From contig NZ_SELS01000025.1 of assembly GCF_004197395.1 (NCBI RefSeq), positions 1 through 64,000 of the forward strand: a stretch of 64,000 nucleotides of DNA, in the 5' to 3' direction. The notes under the pieces were generated by a model. That model made no database searches and was not told the origin of the DNA. It worked only from the letters and a program-made list of their open reading frames with translations. The position numbers and the translations under genes are program-made. Source of the DNA: Paraburkholderia sp. UYCP14C. Lineage in GTDB: Bacteria; Pseudomonadota; Gammaproteobacteria; Burkholderiales; Burkholderiaceae. Shown here piece after piece: positions 1 through 9,178 of the stretch; position 1 is the stretch's first letter; each line of letters starts with the position of its first letter.

Positions 1-54
1 TTCCTGATCGCTGGCAAGCTCAACTTCACTTCGATCAACCCGCATACTGCATAA
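1..54 (+). CDS. C-terminal tail of an upstream gene (partial)
   Basis: An open frame enters from the left edge and ends at a TAA at 52-54 after 17 codons (it reads FLIAGKLNFTSINPHTA). It is too short to assign to a family. Its position before a PAAR-like gene and an amidase effector makes a type VI secretion component or accessory protein plausible, but that is inference from context only. Confidence 0.4.
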   Translation, partial: FLIAGKLNFTSINPHTA

Positions 55-101
55 CCCATTTGAATTTCAAAAGAGCCAAGATATATGGCACGGGCGAGCG
101 C

Positions 102-515
102 ATGTCCGAAAAGGGGCGGTGTGTAGTCGTTGAGGGTGATCTTGTGCTGTGTCCGTGCAAGAAGAACCGGGTTATCGTTGGTAGCGATCCGGGTATTTTC
201 CTCGAATGTGAGAGTAGTTCTGGGGCGGTAGCGAGAGCTGCATCCGATAGAAGCCACGCAGCAGCGCTTCAGCCCAAGATTGCTCTACAGGAGCAGCCGA
301 ATCACACTCAGCGAGTATTTGTTTGGGACAGTTCAACTGGCATGCCGCTTGCCGACCAGAGATGGATTGCCGATGTCGGCGGTGTGCAGCAAAGTGGCAC
401 GACAGATGGTGGCGGCTACGCAACTATCGAGACCAAAGGCGCGAAATCTTTCAAGTTGCATGTGGTCTTTAATGCTCCAAAACGCAGGCTCAAGCCAAAT
501 ACAAGCGACCTTTAA
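102..515 (+). CDS. PAAR-like type VI accessory protein, probably N-terminally incomplete
   Basis: The product of about 137 residues contains a stretch (VLCPCKKNRVIVGSDPGIF) that resembles the C-terminal part of PAAR-type spike-tip proteins. It is followed by a variable linker and a small beta-rich extension with the pattern seen in PAAR-linked adaptor domains (GTTDGGGYATIET, then SFKLHVVF). PAAR proteins cap the VgrG spike and carry effectors. The usual N-terminal PAAR repeats are missing. The frame stays open upstream through a TTG at 60 to the window edge, so the start at 102 is uncertain and the gene may be truncated. The amidase gene follows at 644, consistent with an effector-delivery role. 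A fragment resembling the last ~19 codons recurs at 570-632. Confidence 0.45.
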   Translation: MSEKGRCVVVEGDLVLCPCKKNRVIVGSDPGIFLECESSSGAVARAASDRSHAAALQPKIALQEQPNHTQRVFVWDSSTGMPLADQRWIADVGGVQQSGTTDGGGYATIETKGAKSFKLHVVFNAPKRRLKPNTSDL

Positions 516-569
516 TTGTTGGCGAAGACATGAGAAGGTGTCGCGTTACGCCTTGGTAAAACGAATCGT

Positions 570-632
570 GTGAAATCGTTTATTTTGCACGTCGTTTCTT
601 CGTCACTCAAGCGAGATCTAAAGCCCGATCAA
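570..632 (+). pseudogene. Remnant copy of the 3' end of the PAAR-like gene
   Basis: Reading from 570 the frame gives KSFILHVVSSSLKRDLKP, which lines up with KSFKLHVVFNAPKRRLKP at the end of the preceding PAAR-like gene: about 12 of 18 positions are identical, with no gaps. Upstream of 570 the similarity stops. This looks like the 3' stub of a second PAAR-like gene whose body has been deleted, leaving the amidase gene next to it. The alternative is that it is the leftover 3' end of the original partner of the amidase. Confidence 0.5.
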
Positions 633-643
633 AGGATTTATGA

Positions 644-1366
644 ATGGTCGATTACACGATTGAACACTGGACGACTGGTCAAACCGATCTCAATGGCGAA
701 AATTCATTGGCCATCTCAATTTCGATTAACAATCGAGCTGCTACCAGGCAGGCTATTATTAATCATGTCAGACAAAGCGGAATGAACTTCATCGAACGGT
801 CCAACTGGGCGGCACATAAAAACCGATCTCAGCGAATGCGTGACGACTGGGACTACACTAAAATAGCGATTCACCATGCGGGGCGAAGTTTTAATTGCGG
901 TCCCGCTGCGCTACAGTTGCAGGACATTCAAGACATGCAAATGAACCGTGGTGTTGACGCAATGGACGACATTGGATACCACTATGCGCTAGATTGCTTT
1001 GGCAATGTGTTTGAAGGAAGGGGCATTCGCTTCAAAGGCGAGAACGTTAGCCATTACAACACGGGCGTGATTGGTATAGTCTTGCTGGAAAATCTGTCCA
1101 GTTCAGATGAAGGGTATGATAGCGTTACAGCGATAAGAAAATTCCTGCATAGAATGGGATTCGATCCGACTCCATCTGTTCCGGAAATACAGCGCCAGTC
1201 AATCGCGAAATTCATCAACATCTTATGTGATTTTTTTCACATTAACACTCTTGGCGGGCATCGCGAGTTTCCGGGGCAGTCGGGAGAGGGGAAAATTTGC
1301 CCCGGAAATGTTGGGCTTACATTGGTTGGTGAACTTCGTAAGACGACCGGGTTAAGTGCGCCATGA
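644..1366 (+). CDS. N-acetylmuramoyl-L-alanine amidase, probable type VI antibacterial effector
   Basis: The 240-residue protein has the amidase_2/PGRP (T7 lysozyme-like) fold signature. The expected zinc ligands are visible as H77 in IAIHHAGRS, H206 in LGGHREF and C219 in KICPGN. Such enzymes cut the amide between MurNAc and the stem peptide. There is no signal peptide, as expected for a cargo delivered by a type VI system rather than Sec. The ~60 residues before the catalytic domain have no recognised match. The ATG is preceded by an AAAGGA ribosome site at about 633-638. The stop overlaps the start of the next gene (ATGA at 1363), a toxin-immunity arrangement. Exact effector family (Tae) not assigned. 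Confidence 0.8.
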   Translation: MVDYTIEHWTTGQTDLNGENSLAISISINNRAATRQAIINHVRQSGMNFIERSNWAAHKNRSQRMRDDWDYTKIAIHHAGRSFNCGPAALQLQDIQDMQMNRGVDAMDDIGYHYALDCFGNVFEGRGIRFKGENVSHYNTGVIGIVLLENLSSSDEGYDSVTAIRKFLHRMGFDPTPSVPEIQRQSIAKFINILCDFFHINTLGGHREFPGQSGEGKICPGNVGLTLVGELRKTTGLSAP

Positions 1367-1677
1367 GGTCCATTCGTATTTTACTTTTTGTGTTTCTAAG
1401 CGCTGCGCTTGTGCTGGCTTTCCTTTATACAGGCTATGTCAAAACCTATCTCGATGAGGAAACGCAAACAACATTTTTTATCAAGCAGTTACCCACATTT
1501 CGCGTCCAGTTTCATGATCCTTTCGCTAATGAAGCCGATGATGTTGATGTGGGTAAGCTGCCCGAGAAAGAAAGGCGAATGTTTGCGGACTACTGCAAAT
1601 ATCGATTTGGAATTGCAAATGACGACACAGAATCGTTGGAGAGATGCAAGAAACGAGTTCCATCATATCTTAAGTGA
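1363..1677 (+). CDS. Probable immunity protein for the amidase effector (copy 1)
   Basis: The 104-residue protein has one N-terminal hydrophobic helix (about residues 5-24), fitting a signal anchor that places the rest in the periplasm where the amidase acts. The periplasmic part contains PTF, PFANE, DD and FADYCKY motifs and two cysteines. It overlaps the amidase stop codon by 4 bases, so the two are translationally coupled. A clear paralogue lies at 2302-2619. No database family is recognised with certainty; the immunity role is inferred from position, size and predicted localisation. Confidence 0.65.
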   Translation: MRSIRILLFVFLSAALVLAFLYTGYVKTYLDEETQTTFFIKQLPTFRVQFHDPFANEADDVDVGKLPEKERRMFADYCKYRFGIANDDTESLERCKKRVPSYLK

Positions 1678-1782
1678 ATGGAGCGCGATCGCGCGCGAGG
1701 GCTGGCATATCCAGGCAATGTTGGCATGGAAGTCGTGGAATCATTTCGGAAAAAACTAGGCTTATCTGCTCCGGGGAAATGA
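1678..1782 (+). pseudogene. Degenerate C-terminal fragment of a second amidase effector gene
   Basis: A 34-codon frame directly after the immunity stop reads ...YPGNVGMEVVESFRKKLGLSAPGK. It aligns with the end of the intact amidase, CPGNVGLTLVGELRKTTGLSAP. The position equivalent to the zinc-binding Cys219 is Tyr, and everything upstream of the last ~25 codons is gone, so it cannot be active. It lies between two paralogous immunity genes, as expected if a whole amidase-immunity unit was duplicated and the second effector then decayed. An opposite-strand gene (1762-2133) overlaps its last bases. Confidence 0.65.
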
Positions 1783-2133
1783 AATGGAATTATCGAGAAG
1801 GTCGTTGATAACGTAAGTTCGCGACTGAAGATGGGATTGCAGCAGCTGGCAACGTAGCTGCAAGTTGATGGTAGCCGGTGGATGGGGCGCGCCTACTTTA
1901 CCTTCGATGTATTCAAACCATCGCCAATCGCCTTCGGTCGTCCAGTCTAAACGGACCGGATCACTCCAGAAATTCCCTCGCTCCGTCGAGAAGTAATTTG
2001 TTTCAATATAGAAAAACCACTCATCGCTGCAGGGCGCCGCCGTTGGTGGGTTGGGGATGTGGGTGTTAATTGCGAATGGTAGGAAAGCTAAAAATGTTGG
2101 CACTCCGATTAATACTTTGTATCTACGCCGCAT
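1762..2133 (-). CDS. Hypothetical exported or membrane-anchored protein
   Basis: The frame encodes 123 residues, beginning with a basic start and a hydrophobic stretch (VLIGVPTFLAFLPFAI) typical of a signal anchor, followed by a polar, aromatic-rich domain (WFFYIET, WRWFEYIEG). No family is recognised. It lies inside the effector-immunity duplication on the opposite strand, so it could be an unrelated immunity or cargo gene inserted there. Base composition is low-GC like its surroundings. Its 3' end overlaps the amidase fragment. Confidence 0.45.
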   Translation of the reverse strand: MRRRYKVLIGVPTFLAFLPFAINTHIPNPPTAAPCSDEWFFYIETNYFSTERGNFWSDPVRLDWTTEGDWRWFEYIEGKVGAPHPPATINLQLRCQLLQSHLQSRTYVINDLLDNSISFPRSR

Positions 2134-2207
2134 GCTGGACTTCCATCGTGGTTCGTGAATTTATCTTAGCATGAAGATGAGGCTAGTTGTTATTTGAGAC
2201 AAGTTTC

Positions 2208-2312
2208 ATGAACTATCCTACGCTTCGATTTATCGTGCTTCACGGCGCTGCGCTTTTGTTTCTGGTCACACATGCAAGCAGAGCCGGGGAGATAAGACAA
2301 GATGAAGGTTAA
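2208..2312 (+). CDS. Small ORF encoding a signal-peptide-like sequence
   Basis: An ATG at 2208 opens a 34-codon frame (MNYPTLRFIVLHGAALLF..., then THASRA) that looks like a cleavable signal peptide followed by only about ten residues. It overlaps the start of the second immunity gene (2302) by 11 bases. It may be a leader peptide coupling translation, or the N-terminal stub of a deleted exported gene. Nothing in the sequence separates these. Confidence 0.3.
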   Translation: MNYPTLRFIVLHGAALLFLVTHASRAGEIRQDEG

Positions 2313-2619
2313 GGTTGTTGTCGCGATATCAATAACGATTGCAGTTTCATTGTCGCTTTGGGTCATGTATATCGGCTATTTCGAGTCATATATTGACCAT
2401 GATCAGCATCAAGTTTATTTTGTCAAAAAATTTCCGACTTTCCAGCGTGAATTTGTTAATCCATTCGCGAACGAAGGTGACGACAAGCAGATCGACGAGT
2501 TATCGCCCTACATCCGAAGAAGCTTTGCCGACTATTGCAAGTACGCGTACGGAATAACGCACAGCGACACGAAGTCGCTCGAACACTGCAAGGCGCAGAT
2601 TCTCCGCGAGGTTCAGTGA
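2302..2619 (+). CDS. Orphan immunity protein paralogue (copy 2)
   Basis: The 105-residue product is paralogous to the immunity protein at 1363. It has an N-terminal membrane helix, then conserved GY..Y.D, PTF, NPFANE.DD, RR.FADYCKY, GI...DT.SLE.CK positions. Its own amidase partner has been reduced to the fragment at 1678-1782. Retaining an immunity gene after loss of the toxin is common in type VI loci, where it protects against toxins of neighbouring strains. The start is the ATG at 2302, preceded by GGGGAG. Confidence 0.65.
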   Translation: MKVKVVVAISITIAVSLSLWVMYIGYFESYIDHDQHQVYFVKKFPTFQREFVNPFANEGDDKQIDELSPYIRRSFADYCKYAYGITHSDTKSLEHCKAQILREVQ

Positions 2620-2855
2620 TTTGAACTCAAACACTGCGAATGCATGCTGAGGTCCCAATGATTCGCCTTGGTAGTTGATTCGGACAGGTGTAGGTACGAC
2701 CACTTCTGGCCGGCTGTCCGAGCCGTATGTGACAGGGCTCCGAGCCATTTTGGAGCGAGCGATCGCGCACTGGCGATTCGCGGCATGCGCGGCGAACTGG
2801 CTACGCTCGACGAACACTCGCGCAAGGTCGCCATGCACAGATGACGCCGCGTTTT

Positions 2856-4238
2856 TCAGCGCTTCTTCATCGTCTCGCCCGGCGCACACCACACTTTGAG
2901 ATCTTCCTCGGGCCGGTCGACCGCGCAGCCCCAGTCGAGCGGCTGGTCCTGATCGAAGCGCTTGCCGAGCCGCCATGCGATCTCGGCGCGCGCAAGCTGC
3001 ACGCCCATATAGAACGCGTGGCCGCCGTCGGTTTCCAGGTTCAACTGCGGGTACAGCGTGAACGGATCGTCACCGCGTCGATGGCCGTCGCGGTTGTACA
3101 CGTGAATGCCGTCGTCGCTGATCTGCACGCGGAAATTCGGGTCCCGCACGCCGCGCGCGAATTCGTCGATTTCTTCGGCGCTGTACGGAAACGGGCGTTT
3201 CGCATGGACCGTCGCGAGTTCGCCGCTGATGCCCTTCGGCAGCACCTGCGCATCGCGCGCGGCATGCATCACGCGACGCGCGACATCGGCTTCGCGCAGC
3301 GCGCGCCGCGCATGCAGACTCACCGACGTCGTCAGCACCGCGCCAACGTGCAATTCGGCCGCCATGCCGAGCAGCACCGCGTTGATGCCGCTCGTGTCGG
3401 CCTCGGTCAGTTCGGTCACGTTGCCGATGCCCATCATGATCGCGATGTCGGGATAGCGCTCGCGCAAGCGCACATAGCGCGCAATCGACGCGGCCAGCCC
3501 GAACGGAATCGGATCGAGAATCGGATCGGCGAGAAACGCGCGGCCGCGTGCCGTCAGCGCTTCAATCGCGCTGTCGAGCGAGGCTGGGTCGCCCGGTTCG
3601 CGCGCGACGAGGATCGGCGTCGACGGCACTTCATCGGCGATCCACAGCGTGTCGAGGTTCAGGCTCATCAGATAGTCGGCGCCCGCGCGGCCGCCGCGCA
3701 GCAACTCGTCGTCGCGCATCGAATCGACGCTGACGCGATAGCCTTCGGCCTTCAGCCGCCGCACCGCGTCTTCGAGATGCGGAAACGCCGTGTCCGGCAG
3801 ACAGCCTATGTCGATCACGTCCGCGCCCTGGGCCGCATACTCGCGCGCCCTTGCCGCGATGCCGTCGAGGTCGAGCCGCGGCGCGTCGACGATCTCCGCG
3901 AAAATCTCCGTGTCGTAGCGGCTTAGATCGAACGGCTTCGCCTTGTGGCCGAAGAACTGCGGCAAGTCCTTCACCTCGTCGGGGCCGCGCTCGAACGGCA
4001 CGCCATAGTGTTTTCTCAACGCATCGAGATCGCCGCGGCAGCGGCCCGGCACGATCACGCGCTGCGCCGCGAGCGGCGCGGGTACGCGGCGCTGGATCAG
4101 CTCGGCGGTCATCAACGCGGCGACCTGCAGACCGATTTCACGCACCTCCCAGCTGAACGGCGTCGGCGCCATGCCGTCCAGCACGCGCCGCAGGCTCGGT
4201 TCGGCAAGCCGGCCGGTCAGGAAGAGGAGGTGGTCCAT
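2856..4238 (-). CDS. Dihydropteroate synthase-like protein of the H4MPT cluster (DUF6513-type)
   Basis: The start chosen gives MDHLLFLTGRLAEPSL and 460 residues, longer than folate DHPS (~280). The first ~120 residues form an extra N-terminal domain found in methylotroph H4MPT loci. A pterin-binding TIM-barrel region follows, with GADVIDIGCLPDT, VSVDSMR and MMGIGNVTELTEADTSGIN. A C-terminal extension carries DDGIHVYNRDGH. The presumed role is condensation of a pterin pyrophosphate with the H4MPT arylamine precursor, based on family and context. The start overlaps the end of dmrB by 22 bases, and the two follow the sigma-54 regulator in one operon. Longer in-frame starts to 4376 lack support. 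Confidence 0.8.
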   Translation of the reverse strand: MDHLLFLTGRLAEPSLRRVLDGMAPTPFSWEVREIGLQVAALMTAELIQRRVPAPLAAQRVIVPGRCRGDLDALRKHYGVPFERGPDEVKDLPQFFGHKAKPFDLSRYDTEIFAEIVDAPRLDLDGIAARAREYAAQGADVIDIGCLPDTAFPHLEDAVRRLKAEGYRVSVDSMRDDELLRGGRAGADYLMSLNLDTLWIADEVPSTPILVAREPGDPASLDSAIEALTARGRAFLADPILDPIPFGLAASIARYVRLRERYPDIAIMMGIGNVTELTEADTSGINAVLLGMAAELHVGAVLTTSVSLHARRALREADVARRVMHAARDAQVLPKGISGELATVHAKRPFPYSAEEIDEFARGVRDPNFRVQISDDGIHVYNRDGHRRGDDPFTLYPQLNLETDGGHAFYMGVQLARAEIAWRLGKRFDQDQPLDWGCAVDRPEEDLKVWCAPGETMKKR

Positions 4239-4833
4239 GCGAGAGCGAGGGTCGCGAGGCGTTGGGCGAGCGCCGCTTCGAGTTCGTCGAGCGAGCGCAC
4301 GAGCGTCGTGTATTCGAAGCGCGCCAGACGCTCGACGTTGTCGAGTTCGATCGCCCGTGGCCGCAGTTCGACCCATTCGTCCGGGCTATGCGTGATCACG
4401 CTCGGTTCGGTGTCGCACGCAAACACGATGCCGGGGATGCATTGCTTGCCGGCCTGCGCGTACATGTTGGTCGGCAGCGTATCGGAGATGCCGTACGCGC
4501 ATTTGGCGACGGTGTTGCTGGTGGCGGGCGCGATCACGACCGTGTGATAGACGCCGTGATACAGCATGCCGACCGGCACGCCGCTCGCGCTGTTGTCGCG
4601 CAGCACGCGAAACTGTTCGCGCAGCTTGTCGAGCGACCAGCCATAGAGCGGCAGCACTTCCTCGGCCGCCGCGGACAGAAACAGATCGACGCGCGGCAAG
4701 CGCCGCGCGAGCGCGATCGATTCTTCAAGCATGTGACCGGAGCCGGTCACGCACCACGCGAAGCGCGCATCCGGCTTGAAGTTGGCGAGATCGCGGGCGG
4801 CCTGGTGCGCTGACTCGGTGGGGGACGACTGGG

Positions 4834-4837
<4 letters not shown>
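4217..4837 (-). CDS. dmrB: Dihydromethanopterin reductase (acceptor)-type flavoprotein
   Basis: The 206-residue protein belongs to the archaeoflavoprotein/DmrB flavoprotein family, with an FMN-site loop (VTGSGHMLEES) near residue 30 and a conserved PATSNTVAKCAYGISDTL segment in the middle. DmrB reduces dihydromethanopterin to tetrahydromethanopterin, the last step in making the C1 carrier; a Burkholderia xenovorans member has been characterised. It starts in an ATGA overlap with the stop of the sigma-54 regulator and overlaps the DHPS-like gene downstream, so it is the middle gene of a three-gene operon. Confidence 0.8.
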
Positions 4838-6897
<2,060 letters not shown>

Positions 6898-7143
6898 GGG
6901 ATTTGTCTCCGTTGCGTCATTTCGGAAGCGTGACTGCTTCGCACGCCGCGAATGCCGCTTTATCAAGCCTGTCTGCCCTCGGTGCGGCGTAATCTCGGTT
7001 CGCCTGCGCCCTCGCGACCGGCCCTGCTACCAGGCGGGTATTTAAAACAATACGCCCGATGCCAGATTGGTTCAACAGAAAGTCACACTGGGTTTACCTC
7101 ACCGTGCCCGAAATTTGCTTTTCTCGATGCGCGACGCGTTAAA

Positions 7144-7159
7144 CGGTTTGCATGTTGCA
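7144..7159 (+). promoter_or_regulatory. Weak sigma-54-like promoter upstream of folB
   Basis: CGGTTTGCATGTTGCA has a perfect -12 half (TTGCA) and the required GG-N10-GC spacing, but the -24 half matches only at GG and one further base (8 of 12 consensus positions). It points to folB at 7283. The palindrome at 7176-7190 lies just downstream of the predicted start, which would be unusual for an activating enhancer. Confidence 0.3.
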
Positions 7160-7175
7160 TGCCTGTGGCAGCTTC

Positions 7176-7190
7176 GGCACAGAGTGTGCC
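7176..7190. promoter_or_regulatory. Perfect 15-bp palindrome, candidate activator operator
   Basis: GGCACAGAGTGTGCC is a perfect inverted repeat (6-bp arms, 3-bp centre). It lies between the divergent sigma-54 regulator gene and folB. Closely related palindromes are at 16182-16196 (upstream of xoxF) and 22210-22224 (upstream of moxR). TGT-ACA type dyads are typical for AcoR-like activators, so this may serve autoregulation or folB control. Confidence 0.55.
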
Positions 7191-7282
7191 GCGGGTCGTT
7201 CAGTTCTACTGTTCTACTGTTCTATCGTTCCGCTCTTCATACAGGCTAGTCAACCTTGGGCCGCGCCGCGGCGGAGACCATC

Positions 7283-7786
7283 ATGGATCGTATCGATACT
7301 GTTCGCCTTGCCGCATTTTCCAGTCTCGGCGCCAATTCCTCGAATGCGGGCGGGCTGCCCGAGCGCCTCGACATCGTATTCATCGAGAACTTCATCGGTC
7401 AGACGGTCATCGGAATCGATAGCAGCGAGCAGCATGTTGCGCAACCGGTGCGTGTGAATCTGGCCATCGGCGTGCCTGCGATCCGCGCGTGCACGACGGA
7501 CCGGATCGAAGATACGGTCAACTATGCGGCGGTGCGCGAGGCGCTGCTCGCGCTATTCGCGTCGCATCGCGTGCGGCTGCTGGAGGCGCTCGCCGAGACC
7601 ATCGCGCAACTGCTGATCGCCGACTTCGGCGCGCACTGGGTGCGCGTGTCGCTCGCGAAGCCGGCCAAATTTGCCGATCTCGCGGCCGTCGGCGTGCAGA
7701 TCGAGCGGCGTCGCGGCGATGGCTCGGCGGCCGCCGTGGGCCTCGCGCGTTACGCGTCGCTGGGCGAGGGGCTGGTGCCGAATTGA
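7283..7786 (+). CDS. folB: Dihydroneopterin aldolase family protein
   Basis: The 167-residue protein contains the FolB-like core with a DIVFIENFIGQTVIGI strand and helix region, NYAAVREALLALF and the VRLLEALAETIAQLLI helix. It is longer than typical FolB (~120) because of extra residues at both ends. FolB cleaves dihydroneopterin to hydroxymethyl-dihydropterin and glycolaldehyde, feeding pterin cofactor synthesis. Here it probably supplies the pterin moiety of H4MPT, as a locus-specific copy. The start at 7283 has CGGAGA seven bases upstream. It is divergent from the sigma-54 regulator. Confidence 0.75.
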   Translation: MDRIDTVRLAAFSSLGANSSNAGGLPERLDIVFIENFIGQTVIGIDSSEQHVAQPVRVNLAIGVPAIRACTTDRIEDTVNYAAVREALLALFASHRVRLLEALAETIAQLLIADFGAHWVRVSLAKPAKFADLAAVGVQIERRRGDGSAAAVGLARYASLGEGLVPN

Positions 7787-7796
7787 GCGGGGCGCG

Positions 7797-7892
7797 TAGC
7801 CGGGCACGCCTAGTGGGGGGCGCGTAGCTGGGCACGCCTAGCCGGGCGCGCCTAGCCGGGCGCGCCTAGCCGGGCACGCCTACCGGCACGCC
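7797..7892. repeat. 14-bp tandem repeat, about 6.5 copies
   Basis: The unit TAGCCGGGCRCGCC repeats head to tail from 7797 to 7880, with a shortened copy to 7892; the second and third units diverge. It fills the convergent gap between folB and the exported protein gene. Each unit is a near GC-palindrome (GGGCGCGCC) with an in-frame TAG. It is a simple tandem array without spacers, so not a CRISPR. Confidence 0.8.
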
Positions 7893-7921
7893 CCGCACAC
7901 CCAGCGCGCTCCAGACACCGC

Positions 7922-8302
7922 TCATTTCGCCACGGTCGAGGTTTTCTGCGGACCGAGTCCGCACGCCTGATACGCGCTCGTTTGCAGCGCACGGAACCGT
8001 TTGGTTTCCGCCTTCGCATGATCGACGCGGAATTCCGCGCCGCCTTCGCCGCCTAGCGTCGCGTACTTCGAGAAGGTCGACTGGTCGACGAATTCGTCGT
8101 ACGGCAGCGAGGTGGCCATCTTGTCGATCACGCACGAGCACTTGTAGACGTTTGCGAAATCGTGGCCGTTATCGTCCATGCAACTGAGCACGTATTCGAC
8201 GCGGCCCTCGGTCGGATAGTTGTAGCCGCCGTCCGCCCACGCGAGCGGCGCGGCGAGCACGAGCGAGGTAAAGGCGAGAAGCGCGCGACATCGGTTGTTC
8301 AT
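7922..8302 (-). CDS. Conserved periplasmic protein of the C1 cluster, function unknown
   Basis: From the ATG at 8302 the protein has 126 residues, starting with a clear Sec signal peptide (MNNRCRALLAFTSLVLAAPLAWA). The mature part contains four cysteines, including a CSC motif (VLSCMDDNGHDF, YKCSCVIDKMA, AYQACGLG), suggesting disulfides or a small cofactor site. It lies downstream of fae on the same strand. Small secreted proteins of unknown role occur in fae/mch gene clusters of methylotrophs; an accessory role for the periplasmic quinoprotein system is inference. Confidence 0.65.
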   Translation of the reverse strand: MNNRCRALLAFTSLVLAAPLAWADGGYNYPTEGRVEYVLSCMDDNGHDFANVYKCSCVIDKMATSLPYDEFVDQSTFSKYATLGGEGGAEFRVDHAKAETKRFRALQTSAYQACGLGPQKTSTVAK

Positions 8303-8487
8303 TGAATGCCTCTGCGAGAGCATTGAACCTGCTTCACGAACCGCGATTCGAGGTGCATGCCTTGCGGCCGCGAGGCGACGGGATGCGCGAGGAGGCGGGG
8401 CCGGCCATGACGCCGCGAATCGCATGGCGATAAGCATCGCGGACGACACCGCTGAGGGCGCCGCGTCTCCTGCGCTGGCACGCGCCG

Positions 8488-8997
8488 TCAGTTCGGAGCG
8501 AACGGGTGCGCGACGGTGCCTTTCTTCGATACTACTTCAGCCGCGCTCGGTTCGCCGCTGACCGCGCGCTTGATCGCCTCGCGGGTCGCCTGATAGTTGA
8601 ACTGCTGGATCTTCTTGTCGTCCTCGGCCTGCCAGTGGATGAAGACGCCGACGCAGACGAACAGATCGTCGGCCTCGTCCGCGGGAATCGTGCCGTCCTC
8701 GACGCTGTCGGCCACCGCGAGCGCGACCGCATGTTGAGCCGGGCCGAACATCTGCACCGCCTGCTTGGCGCCTTTGATCGTCACCTTGTTGAACAGGATC
8801 GTATTGGGCTTCGTGATGAGATTCGGGGCGACGACGGCGAGTAGCGACGTGAAGCCGTCCTTGTTGTTGGTGAGGGCGTTGCAGAACGCGGTCTCCGCAG
8901 CCGAACCTCGCGGTCCGATCAGCAAGTCGATGTGCGCGACCTCGTTGCCGTCGCCGACTAGCGACTCACCGATCATGACGCGGTTGATCTTGGCCAT
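8488..8997 (-). CDS. fae: Formaldehyde-activating enzyme
   Basis: The 169-residue product starts [17 protein letters not shown] and carries the conserved Fae stretches [15 protein letters not shown] (with the catalytic-position His), [13 protein letters not shown] and [17 protein letters not shown]. Fae condenses formaldehyde with H4MPT to give methylene-H4MPT in the cytoplasm, the entry step of this pathway. The length is normal for bacterial Fae. The ATG at 8997 has a strong GGAGGAA site upstream. It has its own upstream gap of 180 bases with a sigma-54-like promoter (9101-9116). Confidence 0.95.
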   Translation of the reverse strand: MAKINRVMIGESLVGDGNEVAHIDLLIGPRGSAAETAFCNALTNNKDGFTSLLAVVAPNLITKPNTILFNKVTIKGAKQAVQMFGPAQHAVALAVADSVEDGTIPADEADDLFVCVGVFIHWQAEDDKKIQQFNYQATREAIKRAVSGEPSAAEVVSKKGTVAHPFAPN

Positions 8998-9100
8998 TCT
9001 GTTCCTCCAATGAGTAGGTATGGACCTGCTGACGAGGCGCCGCCCGCGATCGTCCAGACAAGCATCGCGAGAGCGGTGCGGATGCACGGCGGTACTAACT

Positions 9101-9116
9101 AACAGGTTCCGTGCCA
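9101..9116 (-). promoter_or_regulatory. Sigma-54-like promoter for fae
   Basis: Read on the minus strand the sequence is TGGCACGGAACCTGTT: the -24 box TGGCACG is a perfect consensus match and the -12 box reads CTGTT in place of TTGCW (10 of 12 positions overall). It sits 104 bases upstream of the fae start. The change of GC to GT at -12 weakens the call. Confidence 0.5.
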
Positions 9117-9178
9117 GTTGCGGCTGCAAGCGCGCCCGCGCGCCTCGCGAGCGCGTTTTCAGTCCATACGATTCAGGG

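Noticed and set aside
1409-1759. 116-codon frame overlapping immunity copy 1 in another frame
   Set aside because: It runs out of frame through the immunity gene; the homologous amidase remnant is in a different frame (1678-1782).
2650-2844. GC-rich frame ending ...ELATLDEHSRKVAMHR before a TGA at 2842
   Set aside because: It looks coding-like in base use and could be the 3' stub of a gene cut by the type VI module, but there is no start and no recognisable family, so it is not annotated.
7107-7122. Second possible sigma-54 element upstream of folB (GTGCCCGAAATTTGCT)
   Set aside because: The -12 half is good but the invariant GG at -24 is TG; the element at 7144 has better spacing.
7797-7892. 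Possible CRISPR array
   Set aside because: Units are contiguous 14-bp repeats without spacers and no cas genes are present.
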